From Alternaria dauci (lineage: Eukaryota > Ascomycota > Dothideomycetes > Pleosporales > Pleosporaceae): 64,000 bases of DNA. This document shows positions 1 to 12,688 of this stretch, piece by piece. Numbering within the stretch: position 1 is the stretch's first letter; each line of letters begins with the position of its first letter. Location: contig NC_091272.1 of the NCBI RefSeq assembly GCF_042100115.1, positions 3,906,001-3,970,000 of the forward strand. Direction: 5' to 3'. The position numbers and the translations under genes were made by a program. A model generated the notes under the pieces. The model saw only the letters and a program-made list of their open reading frames with translations. It was not told where the DNA came from and did no database searches.

Positions 1-3000
1 GAAGGACGGCGAATAGAGCCCAAAGAGCCTGCTGTGGGTACATTGAAGCGACTCTCATGATAATCGCCTGTAGAGCATCCCAAACGCTCCTATTCGGATG
101 GCTGATGCGCGTGATGATCTGCGGGAAAGCGGTATACCATGCAAACGCGGGCATTCGCTCTCCGGCGTAGCGCGTAACATATTTGTTGATGTGTTCCAGG
201 TAGTTGAGCCGATGCCCATGGAACTCCTTGTCTTTGGTCGTTCTGGGCACGTTGTTCATGACTTCCATACCCATGTCCAACCACAGGGTAAGTATCTTGG
301 GTAGGGTCTGATAGTAGTACTTGGTTCCGTATACCGTAGAGCGGACAAAGTTTTCAACGACCAGCTTGATCAAGCTGCCTGAGAGATACTCGGAGCTCTG
401 TTTCGTTATCGGCTGCTGCTTCTCAGATTCGAGAAGCTTCAAATACCATCGCCCCAGGTAGTAGTGACCTTTGTCCCACCGGGGATACGTTTGCACGCCA
501 ATTACATACTCCTCTTTCAGAGACATCGACTGTGTCTGACCTGCGCGGTCTAGCCATTTAGCGAGCAATAGTTGAGCATGGCACTTAACCTTGTTCATCG
601 AGTGACCCTCGCCTCGACCGGCTGTAGTCACAGAGATGTTGATGGGCACAGTGTCCTCTTGCTGAAACGCATTGCTGTCGATTGCACCACGAAGGTTTTG
701 AATGGCCTTGCGATGGTGACCTTCTTTCCAAAGGAGCTTTGAGTATTCAATCTTAGATGCGTTGTCTCCAAGTCGCTCGGCGTGCAGCACTGAATTGAAG
801 GCAGTTGTCATGAAACCTCCCTTGCGAGCCAGCCGTCCGGTCGTAAGCCATGCCGAAGCGATGTCGAGCTTCGTGAATTCGATACTATTATTTGTCAGCA
901 TACTCAATATACGTCAGATTAGGTTGCTTACTGGGACAATGTCATGGCGGCACGCCGTAGTCCCAAAAGATACTGTTTGTCTGATGTGTACGCTCCAATG
1001 ACATCCAACCGGCGATCCAAGTTCTCAAGGATGACCTCACGGTCTGTTGCGGTCCTATCACTCATACCACTTATAGCTTCTATCTCGTATAGTGCATGCA
1101 ACTTTACAAGGTGTTCATGCGATGCCTGTACAGAAGCTGTGGTTGATGGAGACATGCTCTTCGCCAATACTTCTCGCAGTTTTGCGATGACTGTCTGAAA
1201 CTCGTCGCATTTCTTGTGGCGAAGTGCTAATAACGCTCGGCCTAGTCCAACGTTGAAATCCACAAACAGATTCGAGTCTGCGACACTGACTGTACCAAGA
1301 AGTCGATCGAGTTGTTCCCATTTGCCGGCAGACCAAGCTGCTTCAGCTGCGAAAGGCAATGTGCTACTTATAAGCGAGTTAGTCGCATGGAAGCCGTCCA
1401 CGTAATTGAGAATCGAGTCTTGAACATGCATTAGCTAGTCTTCTTGCGATTCATTGATTCAGACTCACCATATTGGCCGGACTCCTTTAGGCAGGTGAGA
1501 AGGTTGATCTGAGTCTCAACATCGTTTGGTTTTTCAGAAAGTGCAATCTCATACCAACTCTGAGCAGCTGTCCACCGTCCAGCTTTACGATCTTCGATAA
1601 TTTGCTGCTCAGGATTGAGGACCTTGAGATGGGCCGATATCCCTTCAATGCTGTCCGGCTCGTCGATATGCGCATAGATCATCTGTAGATGTTGTAATAG
1701 ATTATCTTTCTCCGGAAAAGGCTGCTTTGACGTCGCTTTCTTGTCTCGCTGTTGGCGAAAGTATTGTTCCCAATGAAACAAGGCCCGAGAATATGAACCG
1801 CATTCGACAGCTCGTCGAGATATAATCTCTGCAGGGATAAGCTGGAGTATCCCTTCAACACGGCTGACTTGCTTGATGGAGCTCATCTCCTCGTCCTCAG
1901 AAACACCACGTCCCGTTTTTCCCGCCATTGTTCTTGCGTCAGTTAGGGACTTTCTCTTCTCTTGTAACCATAATGACAGGTAGTCAAGCGTCTGGAACAC
2001 ATTCTGTGACAGGTCAGCGAACGAAGTTTGTTTAAGTAATTGTAGGGCCTTGCCTCGCTGCACTGCTTGATGATAGAAGCTTCATGTTGCTCCGCTGTAC
2101 GCAAGTCGGTTTGCAGCACCTGCAAGAGCTCTCGGCCAACATTCGCCATGTTCTCATCGTTGTCAGACACAATGACGTTCAGGGCTGCGAACGGAAGGAT
2201 AAAGGTAGCTATGGATAAATCGTAGCCTCTGATGATTCTAGCTAGAACAGGGAAGACCATTTCGACATTGACACCCTGCCCCTTTCGCAACAGGTCGTAA
2301 ACAAAGGTCTGGAGCCAGGTTCCATGGCTGAGCTTCGAGTTGAAGATTGGATATGTCGGACCCTCGTATTGTATTGATGGATTCATGTTGACAGAATATT
2401 TGGAATCCAGGAAGGGGGTCAACACAGTTCTGACAGCCTCTGGAATATCATTCCAGCGTTGTGCCTCTGTGCTAGTCTGCGAAGACCGAGGCTTTGCTCC
2501 GCGGAGAGCGCTGAATCCACAATGCTTGAGCATCTCCTGCATGGCATAGGCAATCCAGCCCTGTGCTTTGGCATTCGTGGTAGACAGGAAGACTTTGACC
2601 AGAACCTGCTCGAGGAGCAATGCCACAAAATCGATGTCCTCGTCCCTCCGTGAGAAGTTTGATAGCATCAAGACACGCTTCTTTTCACGAACTGTTTCCA
2701 CCCGATATGGATCAAGCCCGCCGATGATCCCAAGGCATTGAGCACAAAGGATGGTGATATCAGAATAGTCTTCGGAAAACCGTACGCTGGCATCAAGAAG
2801 AGACCGCGTCAATGCCGCCAATATTGGGAGAGGCTTTTGACCGACTACCGACCGGTGCAGCTCCCGCTGGTTGGCATCTAGAAACGGCACAAGCTCTATC
2901 AGTGCCTGACGCACTACCACGGAGTTTTGATCTTTGCATCGATTGCTGAATGCATGAAAGACCTTGATGGTCTCGACCATATCTTTGAACTTTACCAGTT

Positions 3001-6000
3001 CTCCTTCAATCTTGGAGAGCATTGGTATGCCCGCCAGTGAAGGAAGATAGACAACCCTGTCTCGAAGCAGTAGATTATACTGCTGTATTATGCCCTCAAT
3101 GGTTCTATGAGCTTTGAGCTGTGTATCTTCGGAGAAAATTGACCAGTGTCGTACGATCAATGCGAATGTTTGATCAACAACTAGCATTGTTTCCTCTTCG
3201 TCGAGAGCTGCCAAGAATGCAGACCAGACAGTGAATGTATCGTCGCATAGATTTGGATCTCCCATGGCCGATTGGAGACAGGCGCGGATCTGTGGCAACG
3301 CTCCATTGACGCTGTATCGTGCAAGATGGATGAGATCGCCTATAGCAGCAATGCATCTCTTTCTCTCGGGCATTGTATGTGATGCTGCCTTTCCCTGGGC
3401 GTTTGGGGCTTCGATGACGTTCGAGAAATATGCTATTATGCCTAGAATATGTGTCTCGCAGAATGCGTCTAGGTTCTTGGTCTTTGACGTAGATTTGCGC
3501 TGACCTGATTTCGTATCTGGCGCGAGAGATGCAAGGGTACTGAATCCTTTGTGGTAGGGCTTTTTCCTAGCGATCTCTTGATCCGCCGCTAATTTCAGTA
3601 TCTCGATAGCGATGCCGGTTATATCCAGGGCGACCCAAGATTCAAGCTTGTTATTACTGCCATTCCGGATAGCAGGGTCAATAGCCGCTAAAGTTTCCAT
3701 CGCTGTCTCCTCGACTTCAGTAACGGGCTGTGATAAGAGCAAGGCGAGTATCCTCGCGAGATTGGCTCTTGGATGCGTCAAGACGTCAATAATAGACGCT
3801 TTCCGTGCCTGGGCGATCTTCTCGATGATGTCTCTTCGTTTGCTCAATACAAGATGAGGGAGAGTATCCGCTTGGGTCTGCACCAATAGTTGACGGACGC
3901 TTTGCTCAGTCAGATCAGCCAGCTGTTGCGCCTTCTGAGGCTGGCTGATGATGTCCTTTATGACTGAGAAGCCAACGACCCTCCAGTAGGGACTTAGAAG
4001 CTGCGTTGTATCCATGGAATATCCCTTAGCAATCGACTCAAGTTCGCGGTAAGCCATGCCGCATACCAGTGCGTTTGGATGGCCTAGGTATTCGATAAGG
4101 TGGTGTAATATTATGGGTAGCTCTAGCTCGCCGCATGTCAGCGCGGTTCGACCATATGCGAGGATCAATGTCTCCTGGTCAGACAAAATGTTGCGCTTCG
4201 CCAGAGCATCCAGAAACTCTATGAATGATCGCCGGTTTTTCCCACGAACGTTCTTGGATATGTCGTCTCGTAGAAATACCATCAAGGAGCTTGTTGCCGC
4301 AAGCTTAAGCTCCCGTAGGGATCTACTCATAGACGCAAGCAGCCATTGTCCTAGCTCACACACCTCGAGAGATAAGTACTCAGGGTCAGAGATATGGTTG
4401 TAGATACGGCCAATGGCCACGGCCATAAGCACCCGGGATTGCGATGACGCTTCAAACGCCGGCTCTTTCGTGATCATAAGCATGGCAGCGATAGCGTCCT
4501 TCCAGCTCTCCGTATCATCCTGTTCATTCCAATACATCGCGGCATTTCGTCCACATGGAGAGCTGGCATCACACAACATACAAGCAAGTGACTGTAGTGG
4601 CTGCGAGGCAGATTGTGATGGCTCCAGACACCGAGAGCCAGCACATGCAATCTTTGTGAACGCTGTCATGATATCCACTTGTACACGCTCATTCTGTCGC
4701 TCGTCGTCCATCATGGACGAGTACCTTGCTCTGTTGAAGTCAGTAAGGGATATTAAAATCAATTGAGACGACTAACTCCATGATGTTGTGAAGATTAGAC
4801 AGGCTCAAAATAGGTGAGTCTTGACTGCTGCCATTCAACACCATCATGAGCCGCTGATATACGGTGTGATTGATGTCGGACGTGTTTGATTGCGTCTTCC
4901 GCCGCTTGGTTGGTCTCTCTTCGCTTCCTAGATTCAATACACGAAATGCCTTTAGGATTGGCGTCGATTCTTCAGTAAGCTGAGCGTTCGAAAAATTGCC
5001 AGTTTCACTCTCGCAGAGCTCTTTACGTATATCTGCGACGGGCATGGGCCAATTACCCGGTGCGATCCAGAGACAAAGGGCAAGCTGGCCTATGTTAGCA
5101 TAGAATCGACACTGCAGGGCTCGTTTCATACTTGTAAGTCTTTGTGGAGCTTAGAAAAATGATCTACGTCCTGACAGACTCTGGCTATGATCTCTTCAAG
5201 GTCGTGTAGAACGATTGATCTGCTCGCTGCCTGCCGACGCCGGATAGACGAGACATTTGTGGTTGAAGAGACGAGTGCATTGCGTATGTGGGTGAAAACG
5301 ATGGCTAGTCGCACTTGACTGCTTTCTGGTGCCGGCGATGATGACAGGCCATCAAGGAATTCACCGACGCTGATGATTAGTGCCTGCGCGTTCTTCAACG
5401 AAGTGCAAGAGCGATCTCCAGGCGCCATCGCAGGAAGAAACAGTATTTCTAGCAGCTGCAGATATACGAACGTAATCTCGTCGGAGAAAACCCGCTTCAC
5501 TGAACCAGTTGTCCATCGCCTGAAATGTTTCCACAAAGTTTGAGCACTATCCATGATCCAGGGAGCATGATGATCTAGGGCAACAGGCATTACGGATGTC
5601 CTGCCTTGAGGCTGGATGGCATTGGCCAACGAAAGGAGCAGACAAAAGCCAACATGGATAGCACCGAGTTGCGAAGTGATGGTTCGTTGCAAATCGTGTG
5701 GTAAAGCAATAACTTGCTGACTTTCCGGCCAGAACACGCTTATGGTGCTTGATGGTGGCAGGGCGACACTGAATGACGGAGCAGGTGCCGAAACCGGATC
5801 GTCCACGGATTGCAATTTTGTCAAGATAGCTGGAGAGAGGTAAGCAGATACAGGAAGGGTCCTGGATTAGTACTCACATTGCACACATGACCTGTAAAGT
5901 TGTGAGACTGTCGTAGCTGGGCGCCAGAGGGCAGATGTTCGAGCAAGCACGCTGAGGCACAGATGGAGCAGTTGCTGTACATGTTCGTGCACGTGACTGA

Positions 6001-6463
6001 GTGTTGTATGCGTCAACAGGCCCAGTAGCTTTGGGTATAACCAGAGAATGAGTGGGGGCCGAGGTATACCGTCATCTTCGTTGTCCCGGGTGCTCAGCAG
6101 CAGATGCGGCTTTTGTTCCAGGATGAAGGTAAGCGCGGCGATACTGTCAACGCCTTGCTGCCTCTGTTGGTCCTGGGCAAACGGATCATGTTTGAACAGT
6201 CCCTCGAGACCCGCTTCCGCGATGACGCATACGAGCGCTACGAGTTGTTGATCGGGCTCGTCGGTGTTTGGATGTTGGAGAAACTCCTTTACTAGTTCAC
6301 CAAAGCTGACTTTGGTTACTTCGCCATGCCGCGCATTGACATTTGAAGCGTTATGCACGATTTGAGCCGCGATGGTCGAAGGGGGTGGAGCGCCATTCGA
6401 ATTGCCGTTAGTCACTGGTGGCGGTGCCATCCGCTGAGTCGAGCTCCCGCCTTTGCGGGCCAT
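1..6463 (-). CDS. MEC1: MEC1/ATR checkpoint kinase, 5' part (truncated by window edge)
   Basis: PI3K-related checkpoint kinase that responds to RPA-coated single-stranded DNA and stalled forks. About 2058 residues are visible; the catalytic PI3K and FATC domains lie left of base 1. Exons (high to low): 6463-5878, 5829-5132, 5084-4777, 4730-2054, 2003-1469, 1418-932, 884-1; all phases agree. The start is the first ATG, followed by a disordered N/G/P-rich stretch. Long helical-repeat sequence follows; near 2400-2500 a segment with W..IPEAVR..L.PFLDSKY is typical of the ATR UME/FAT junction. The FAT domain contains IDEPDSIEGI and, close to the left edge, WYTAFPQIITRI and YPQQALWALF, which mark ATR/Mec1 rather than ATM or TOR. 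The intron at 2053-2004 uses a GC donor. Orthologs are called UvsB in Aspergillus and MUS-9 in Neurospora. The gene runs divergently from COX16. Confidence 0.93.
2004..2053 (-). other. GC-AG intron in MEC1
   Basis: The two open frames on either side are offset and no GT donor in the overlap joins them in phase while keeping conserved sequence. A donor reading GAG|GCAAGG with a branch site CTGAC and acceptor CACAG|AAT gives a 50-base phase-0 intron. The joined protein reads IIKQCSE then NVFQTLDYLSLW, which fits the family. GC donors with the rest of the consensus intact are a known minor class of U2 introns. A sequencing frameshift is the alternative. Confidence 0.75.
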
Positions 6464-7019
6464 GATGCACGTTACCGACGTGGCATGTCGCGTAGGGTAA
6501 GAAACTGTGTGTGGCCTTGGAAGATGGCCTGACGCCTGGTTGTTGGCGATGATGCTAGGTCTGACCTTAGGCGGATGTCCGTACGACTTTTGAGTGACTC
6601 AAGATGGTATTGATGATGGAGTGGCGTCTGATTGGACGCGGGTGGGGTCCTCTGCAGTTTGCTGTGCGGTACCGGCAGTCGGGCTTTCAACGAGTGTTTT
6701 TTCGTGGTATTGATACGCTGATTTGGCTGTCTTCACAAATTGCGCGGTGTAGGCAGATGCATGTCGGATGGGTAAGGTCCACAAAGAAAGTGCATGGAAT
6801 TACGTCGACGCGAAGTCGCGTAGTCACGAGACCCCACTAAGTTCCATCTCGGGAAAGAGCGCTGCTCCGCATTCCACCTCGAAGCATCGGACCACCCTTG
6901 CCCAACATCGAAGCCCTGAGATCGCAACCTCGAAGGCCATATACATCGAGCACGGATTATACGCATATCGACGCCTACTGTCCACGTCCGCAGGATCTGG
7001 CATCCTCTAAGCCGCAGCC
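6464..7019. promoter_or_regulatory. Divergent promoter region, MEC1 / COX16
   Basis: These 556 bases separate two head-to-head genes and must hold both promoters. ATTGG at 6631-6635 is an inverted CCAAT box about 170 bases upstream of the MEC1 start. No clear TATA element and no credible ORF seen. Confidence 0.5.
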
Positions 7020-7425
7020 ATGCCTGGCCCATTCACTTCGAAATCTTTCAGCGCCACGCTACCCAACTCGCTCGCCGCCCGATACAGAAAGTCGCTCCAG
7101 AAACATCCCTTTCTACTCTTCGGCCTACCATTCCTCTCCACCATTGTTCTGGGGTCTTTCATGTTGACGCCCGCCACGGCGCTGCGATATGAGCGGTACG
7201 ATCGCAAGAACCAACAAATAACACACGAGCAGGCTATGGGCCTGAGGGGAGAGCGGAGGAAGGTGAATATGAAGGATGAATACTACGTGCGTACAACTGA
7301 CAACATGGTTATTGGAAGGGCATGGGCTAACAACTGCACAGAGATTACAGGCTAAAGACCTCGAGGACTGGGAGCAGAGGCGTGTCAAGAGGTTGCCGGG
7401 CGAGCCAGACGGCACACTTGTGTAG
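7020..7425 (+). CDS. COX16: Cytochrome c oxidase assembly protein COX16
   Basis: Small inner-mitochondrial-membrane protein needed for assembly of cytochrome c oxidase, where family members act on the Cox1/Cox2 modules. Exons 7020-7286 and 7342-7425 give 116 residues, the usual size. A basic N-terminus (AARYRKSLQKHP) precedes one membrane span of about 22 residues (roughly 31-53, FLLFGLPFLSTIVLGSF). After it come the family hallmarks Y-D-R-K and, across the splice junction, DEYYRLQAKDLEDWEQRR, then KRLPGEPDG. The intron is phase 0 with a GTGCGT donor and a CACAG acceptor. Leaving the intron in would end the protein early and lose the diagnostic C-terminus. Confidence 0.93.
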
Positions 7426-8677
7426 GGGCGGTACAAATGTTCAACACAGCATCTCACATGGCGTTATGGAAAATGGTTAGCAAAGCGGATTCGACACTAC
7501 ATGATACACACCCCTCAAACTTTCTACAATAGGCGCATACTACACACAACAACGCGGGGCTAGACTAGCTTGCGTGCAGCCATCACGACTGAACTTATGT
7601 CATGACATGTTTGCCATACGATGTTTACATAGTTCCACGGGTTCGTCTCAGTACTGCATCCTCTCTTCGGCCCACTGTTAGTTGGCGCATTGGGGTGGTG
7701 ATCAAGGAAGACCCATTCCGATAGCCTGGTGGAGGTTTAACTGGTAAATTGTGAGCCTTGGCTAGGTATAGTTTGTGTTAATATACAGCTGCATACAGTG
7801 AAACCAGGTGTTTGGGAAACACACCTTACCGCGATTTATCACAGTGTCTTTCAACAGTGTTGTGCTTGCGTCTTTTACCAGCACGTTCATCATTTGAATA
7901 GTTTGTGTTAAAGCCTTGTCTGTGACCCCATGGCTCTCAACTACCTTCATTTGGGTATTTCAATTCAGCTGTAGTACCGACTTCAAAAGATTGAAGATAA
8001 ACTCAGAGATCTGAACTTCACGCGTTTCACGCCGAAAGCCGCTACATAAGAGCATGGCAAGAGTCATGATTGTCTTCAAGTCCACCCTCAGACAAACAAC
8101 TCATTAAACCATAGACGGACCGAGACGCTCAGCCAAGACACCATCTCTGGCGAGAGAGCCTTGCAGTGACAGCAGCAAAGTGCGCTAATTTCATTGCATT
8201 CAATGGGAATTCTGGTAGCAACTCGACTCCGAATTGTATCTGAAATGGAGAATTTGACTTCTATGTACGCATGGCTATAGCCTCGGCGTGACGCATTATT
8301 ATTCGTGCAAATTATATGGACCACGCTCTTGTGGTTTGAATTGAGCCTGTCATGAAGCGAACAATGAGAAACCATACGCGAATTACATGCTCAGAACCGC
8401 TCCAAATGCAAGACATGAACGGAATAAGGGCCACGCTCGAACGCTTCGCTACAAGAAACAGACAGGAGATAGTAAGGTAGACCAAAGAAGAGCAATGAAA
8501 GTACTTTGAGCACGCATGGGCGCAAAATACAGGTAACGAAAGGAAGAAAAGGCGAATATGAGTGGGTATCCCGGGATGAATCTAGTGGTAATACCCGCCA
8601 GCTCTGTAGAGTATGAGAATTGGAAGCATAGACAGGAGTGCAGGCACAGAGTAAGTGACAAGAGTCGAGACTTGATG
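7426..8677. other. Intergenic, COX16 3' to Rab 3'
   Basis: These 1252 bases lie between two convergent genes and hold both 3' untranslated regions. Only short ORFs with no family resemblance occur. I see no RNA gene or repeat. Confidence 0.5.
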
Positions 8678-9750
8678 TTAACAGCACCTACCACTCTTGC
8701 TCTTCTGCACCCGGTTGATGTCTTCTTCCCGATCTTGTTGATGTATAGCGACGCCAGGCGTGGTAGGAAAGCCCAGCCAACTCCGTCTTTTGTCGCCTGT
8801 GCCCAAGCGGAAACTGCCATGGCCGTTCCCAGGGTAATCGAAATATCCAGCCACATTGCCATTGTTGTCCATGGCCGGCGTGACTCCAGCCATGGCGTAC
8901 TGGCGTTGCTCTTCTTCGAGCTTCTTCTGCTGCTGTTCGACCAACTTGCGGGTGATGACACGGAAGACTTCGTCTACGCCTTCACCGTCTTTGGCACTGA
9001 TCTCATGACAACAATCCCAGCCTAAATCTTGTCCCCAGAAGCCGCTCGATCGGTTACTCTGTGGTGACGCCATACCACCGGTGTGGAAGGCTGCCGGTAC
9101 AGAGCCCCAGCCGCTCGTCTGAGCACTGTGTGGCGGTCCGTTCTGCGTAGGGTAGAGATTTTCGGCGACGTATTCAATGCAGCGCTCAAAGGGCACTTTT
9201 CGCTTGGCAGGGTCTTCGGCCACGACGTCCGACTTTGTTCCTACGACGTGCAGGATGACGTCTTCACCAAGGTTGGCTTTGAGTTCTTTGAACCAGCGGC
9301 CCATCTCGTCGAAGGAATAGGGATCGGTGATGTCGTAGCATAGTACCGCAGCATTTGCACCTGGGGAAGAGTTGGTTAGCTTTTCGGTGGGGTGTCAGAG
9401 TTATCGCCAAGAGTGGAGGGATCTGATGTCGGCCTTTGAAAGGGGATGTTTCAAAAACCAACACGGTAGGCTGCGAAGACGTTTCGAAGTAAGGAAATTC
9501 ATAGTGTACCTCTGTAGTACAGCTTGGAGATGGACCGGAAGCGCTCTTGGCCTGCTGTATCCCATATCTGTAACCTGACCACGGTGGACGTGTCGATGTC
9601 CACGACCCTCTTGGTCAAGAAGGATGCGCCGACGGTCGACTGTGTTGTTGGGGGCGTAAAGGCGTTCTTAACGTATCGGTGGACGAGGGAAGTCTTCCCA
9701 ACGCCCTGGCTGCCGAGGACCACAATCTTTGCTTCGAGGCTGTTGGACAT
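8678..9750 (-). CDS. Rab-family small GTPase with long insert and CC prenylation end
   Basis: Membrane-traffic GTPase of 307 residues; exons 9750-9510 and 9360-8678. The ATG at 9750 has a GCCGCC context, so I chose it. G1 is GSQGVGKT (13-20), the switch I region has STVGASFLTK, G3 is WDTAGQE (63-69), G4 is TKSD (122-125, T replacing the common N), and G5 is EISAKDGEG. The protein ends KSKSGRCC, a double-cysteine site for geranylgeranylation. STVGASF, WDTAGQERFRS and YYRG place it near the Rab5/21/22 group, but I cannot name the exact ortholog. Ordinary Rabs have about 200-220 residues. The extra length is an insert of roughly 50 residues rich in S, G, P and N between the helix after G4 and G5, plus a long hypervariable tail. 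Confidence 0.87.
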
Positions 9751-10705
9751 GGCGGCACCGATTGTCGTCACTCGCCAAAGGTGTGTGTATACGTCGACGG
9801 TCGGCGGTGCAGGGGTGGGGCGGCAGGCGGATGTTGTGGGGTCGACTCAGGTATGCGCGGTGCCCCGGAGCCAGGAAGAAAGGAAATGCGTGGTAGGCGG
9901 GCGCAGGACAAGTTGCATGGCGTGCAGTGAAGACGTGTCGCCGGCCAACTGTGGGAAGAGGCAGAGAATCGGCGTAGAGCCAGTGTGGGAATATTAGGCA
10001 GGAGGTGAGTGACCGAATGACAGTCCACCGTGTTTGGCGCTTGCACCGATTCTCTTGGCTAGGGAAGCCCATGTGACAGACGCCTCGAGCCAATGTGAAT
10101 CAGATGGGCGAGGGACGCATCGAAGATGGAAGGATGGGCGCCCATCGTGATCGCATTCTGAGACTGATTACCATCCTGGGGATGACGCGCCATGTTGATT
10201 CTCGTGGGTTGGGCAGTCAGTCAACTATGCACGTCATGTCCACCCAGCTAGCTGTCGTTGCTTACCCCGCGTTTCGGAGCAGCGCCGCTGCTTCCACGCG
10301 ACCGATAGGGAGCAACTGGGAAACGCTATGCCATCGCTTACCCTGAAACAAAAAAAAAGTCAACGTTCCCCAGACGGACGATATATCTCTAGGGGAAATG
10401 GTCGGCGGCCGACGGTCGACGATCAAGACGGGATACCAGATGCGACAGGCCCGACATGCAGCTCGCCCCGAGCACTACGAGACTAGCTTCCTTTCTCTCT
10501 CCGCGACCAGCATCCGATGCCCGCGGGGATGAATGTACCGAGCTACCACCCCCAAACATGCTGCCGTCACCAACCTGGCCCTTCCGCCCGCCCAAGCTTC
10601 TAGTGGCTGGAAATAACCTAGATCGGCTCCATATATTTTCTGGCCTATCTTCGCGACTTGATTACCTGCCCTCCAACATACCGCGCCTACCACAAGACCG
10701 CGACC
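9751..10705. promoter_or_regulatory. Divergent promoter region, Rab / CYB2
   Basis: Head-to-head spacer of 955 bases. A CCAAT box lies at 10090-10094. An A-run of about nine lies near 10350. An AT-rich element (ATATATTTT, 10631-10639) sits about 75 bases before the CYB2 start and could serve as its TATA. No convincing ORF. Confidence 0.45.
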
Positions 10706-12285
10706 ATGAACCACGACAGCAATGACACCCAAAAGGTAAAGCTCACCGGCGAGCAGGTCGCTGAGCACAACAACGCCGAATCCTGCTGGGTCATTGTCCA
10801 CGGCCGCGCCTACGATGTCACCGAGTTCCTGCCCGAGCATCCCGGAGGCCAAAAGATTATCCTCAAGTATGCCGGCAAGGATAGTACCGAGGCATTCGAG
10901 CCCATCCACCCGCCCGACACGCTCGACAAGTATCTCGACAAATCCAAGCACTTGGGCGAGGTGGACATGAACACGGTCAAGGAAGAGGCGAAAGAGATCG
11001 ACCCTGATGAGGAAGAGCGACAGAAGCGCATTGAGCGCATGCCCATCCTGGAGCAATGCTACAACTTGATGGACTTTGAGGCTGTCGCGCGCAAGGTCAT
11101 GAAGAAGACTGCATGGGCATATTACTCTAGTGGTGCAGACGACGAAATCGTAGGCTGATCCCAAACACCATGTCTCTAGGCAGTGCTGACTCTTTCCAGA
11201 CGCTACGAGAAAACCACAACGCATTTCACAAGATCTGGTTCCGGCCACGCGTACTCATCGATGTCGAGAAGGTCGACATGTCCACCACCATGCTCGGCAC
11301 CAAATGCGATATTCCCTTCTATGTCACTGCGACAGCGCTAGGCAAGCTCGGCAATCCAGAGGGAGAAGTTGTGCTCACACGCGGCGCACACAAGCACAAC
11401 GTCATTCAGATGATACCGACACTGGCATCTTGCTCGTTCGACGAGATCATGGATGAAGCAAAAGACGGTCAAGTCCAATGGCTGCAGCTGTACGTCAACA
11501 AGGATCGGGAGGTCACCAAGCGAATCGTGCAGCACGCCGAGAAACGCGGCTGCAAGGGTCTCTTCATTACCGTCGATGCACCGCAGCTCGGTCGTCGCGA
11601 GAAAGACATGCGGAGCAAGTTCGACGATGTCGGGAGCAACGTGCAGAGCACCGGCGGAGAGAATGTTGACCGTAGTCAAGGCGCCGCACGTGCCATCTCG
11701 TCCTTTATTGACCCGAGCCTCAGCTGGAAAGATATCCCGTGGTTCAGGAGCATCACCAAAATGCCCATTATTCTCAAGGGCGTGCAGTGTGTTGAGGATG
11801 TCATCCGCGCTGTCGAGGTTGGTGTCGACGGCGTAGTTCTTTCGAACCATGGTGGTCGTCAGCTCGATTTCGCTCGCTCGGGTGTCGAAGTACTCGCAGA
11901 GGTTATGCCCGTCCTTCGCGCACGCGGCTGGCAAGACCGCATTGAAGTCTACATTGATGGCGGTGTCCGACGTGCCACAGACATCATCAAGGCCGTTGCA
12001 CTGGGCGCCAAGGGTGTAGGTATTGGCAGACCTTTCCTCTACGCCATGTCCGCATACGGTCTCCCAGGAGTCGACCGGGCTATGCAGCTTTTAAAGGATG
12101 AGATGGAGATGAACATGCGCCTTATTGGTGCCTCAAGCATTGCGGACCTGAATCCTTCTATGCTTGACACAAGAGGACTTAGCATGCACACTGCCACTGT
12201 ACCCCATGACACGTTGGGAATGAATGTCTACGATCCGCTCATCGGCCCTCAAGAGAGTGTTCCCAAAGCGAAAGCCAAGCTGTGA
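10706..12285 (+). CDS. CYB2: L-lactate dehydrogenase (cytochrome b2 type)
   Basis: Flavocytochrome b2 oxidises L-lactate to pyruvate and passes electrons through its heme to cytochrome c. Exons 10706-11149 and 11200-12285 encode 509 residues. The N-terminal cytochrome b5 domain has HPGG (45-48) and a second candidate heme histidine near 68 in EPIHPP. The FMN-dependent alpha-hydroxy-acid dehydrogenase domain fills about 150-480. It includes SNHGGRQLD with the catalytic base H365, then YIDGGVRRATD and GIGRPFLYA for flavin phosphate binding. The phase-0 intron separates ADDEI from TLRENH, both conserved. Unlike yeast Cyb2, the chosen start has no mitochondrial presequence, so the protein may be cytosolic or use an upstream exon I cannot see. 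Other 2-hydroxy acids are possible substrates. Confidence 0.9.
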
Positions 12286-12688
12286 GGAGCTTGTGCGTGT
12301 ATTGTATATCAACCCCAGGCGCAAGGGATTTGTTTGAGAGTCGTCAAGTATTACATATCTCCCCAGCATGCAGTTTTCCCTTCAAATATATATTCCTTCA
12401 GCTTATCTAGCGCTCCTGGCTACGTTCCCGCGTGCCGTTGTTCACAGTTTTGCGCGGTGAAGTGTGGATGGCTTTGTGATCACGCGAAAGCGCGTTGGGT
12501 CAGTGGGGAAGGAGCGCTGGGTGGACCCGCCGATCGTCAAGCGTCTGTGGGTCGCTCTTCTCACTTCACTCACGGTCGGCCTCGAAGATTCACATTGTCA
12601 CATCCTATTACTACCTATACACCTTTTGTTCTCGCATCGTCTTCGAGTTGTTGCTTGTCTTATTTCTTGCTTCTATTGACATTATCCT
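12286..12688. other. Intergenic, CYB2 3' end and MED27 leader
   Basis: Tandem-gene spacer of 403 bases. It is AT-rich near 12380-12400 (3' UTR side) and CT-rich from about 12590 towards the MED27 start. No ORF worth reporting. Confidence 0.45.
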
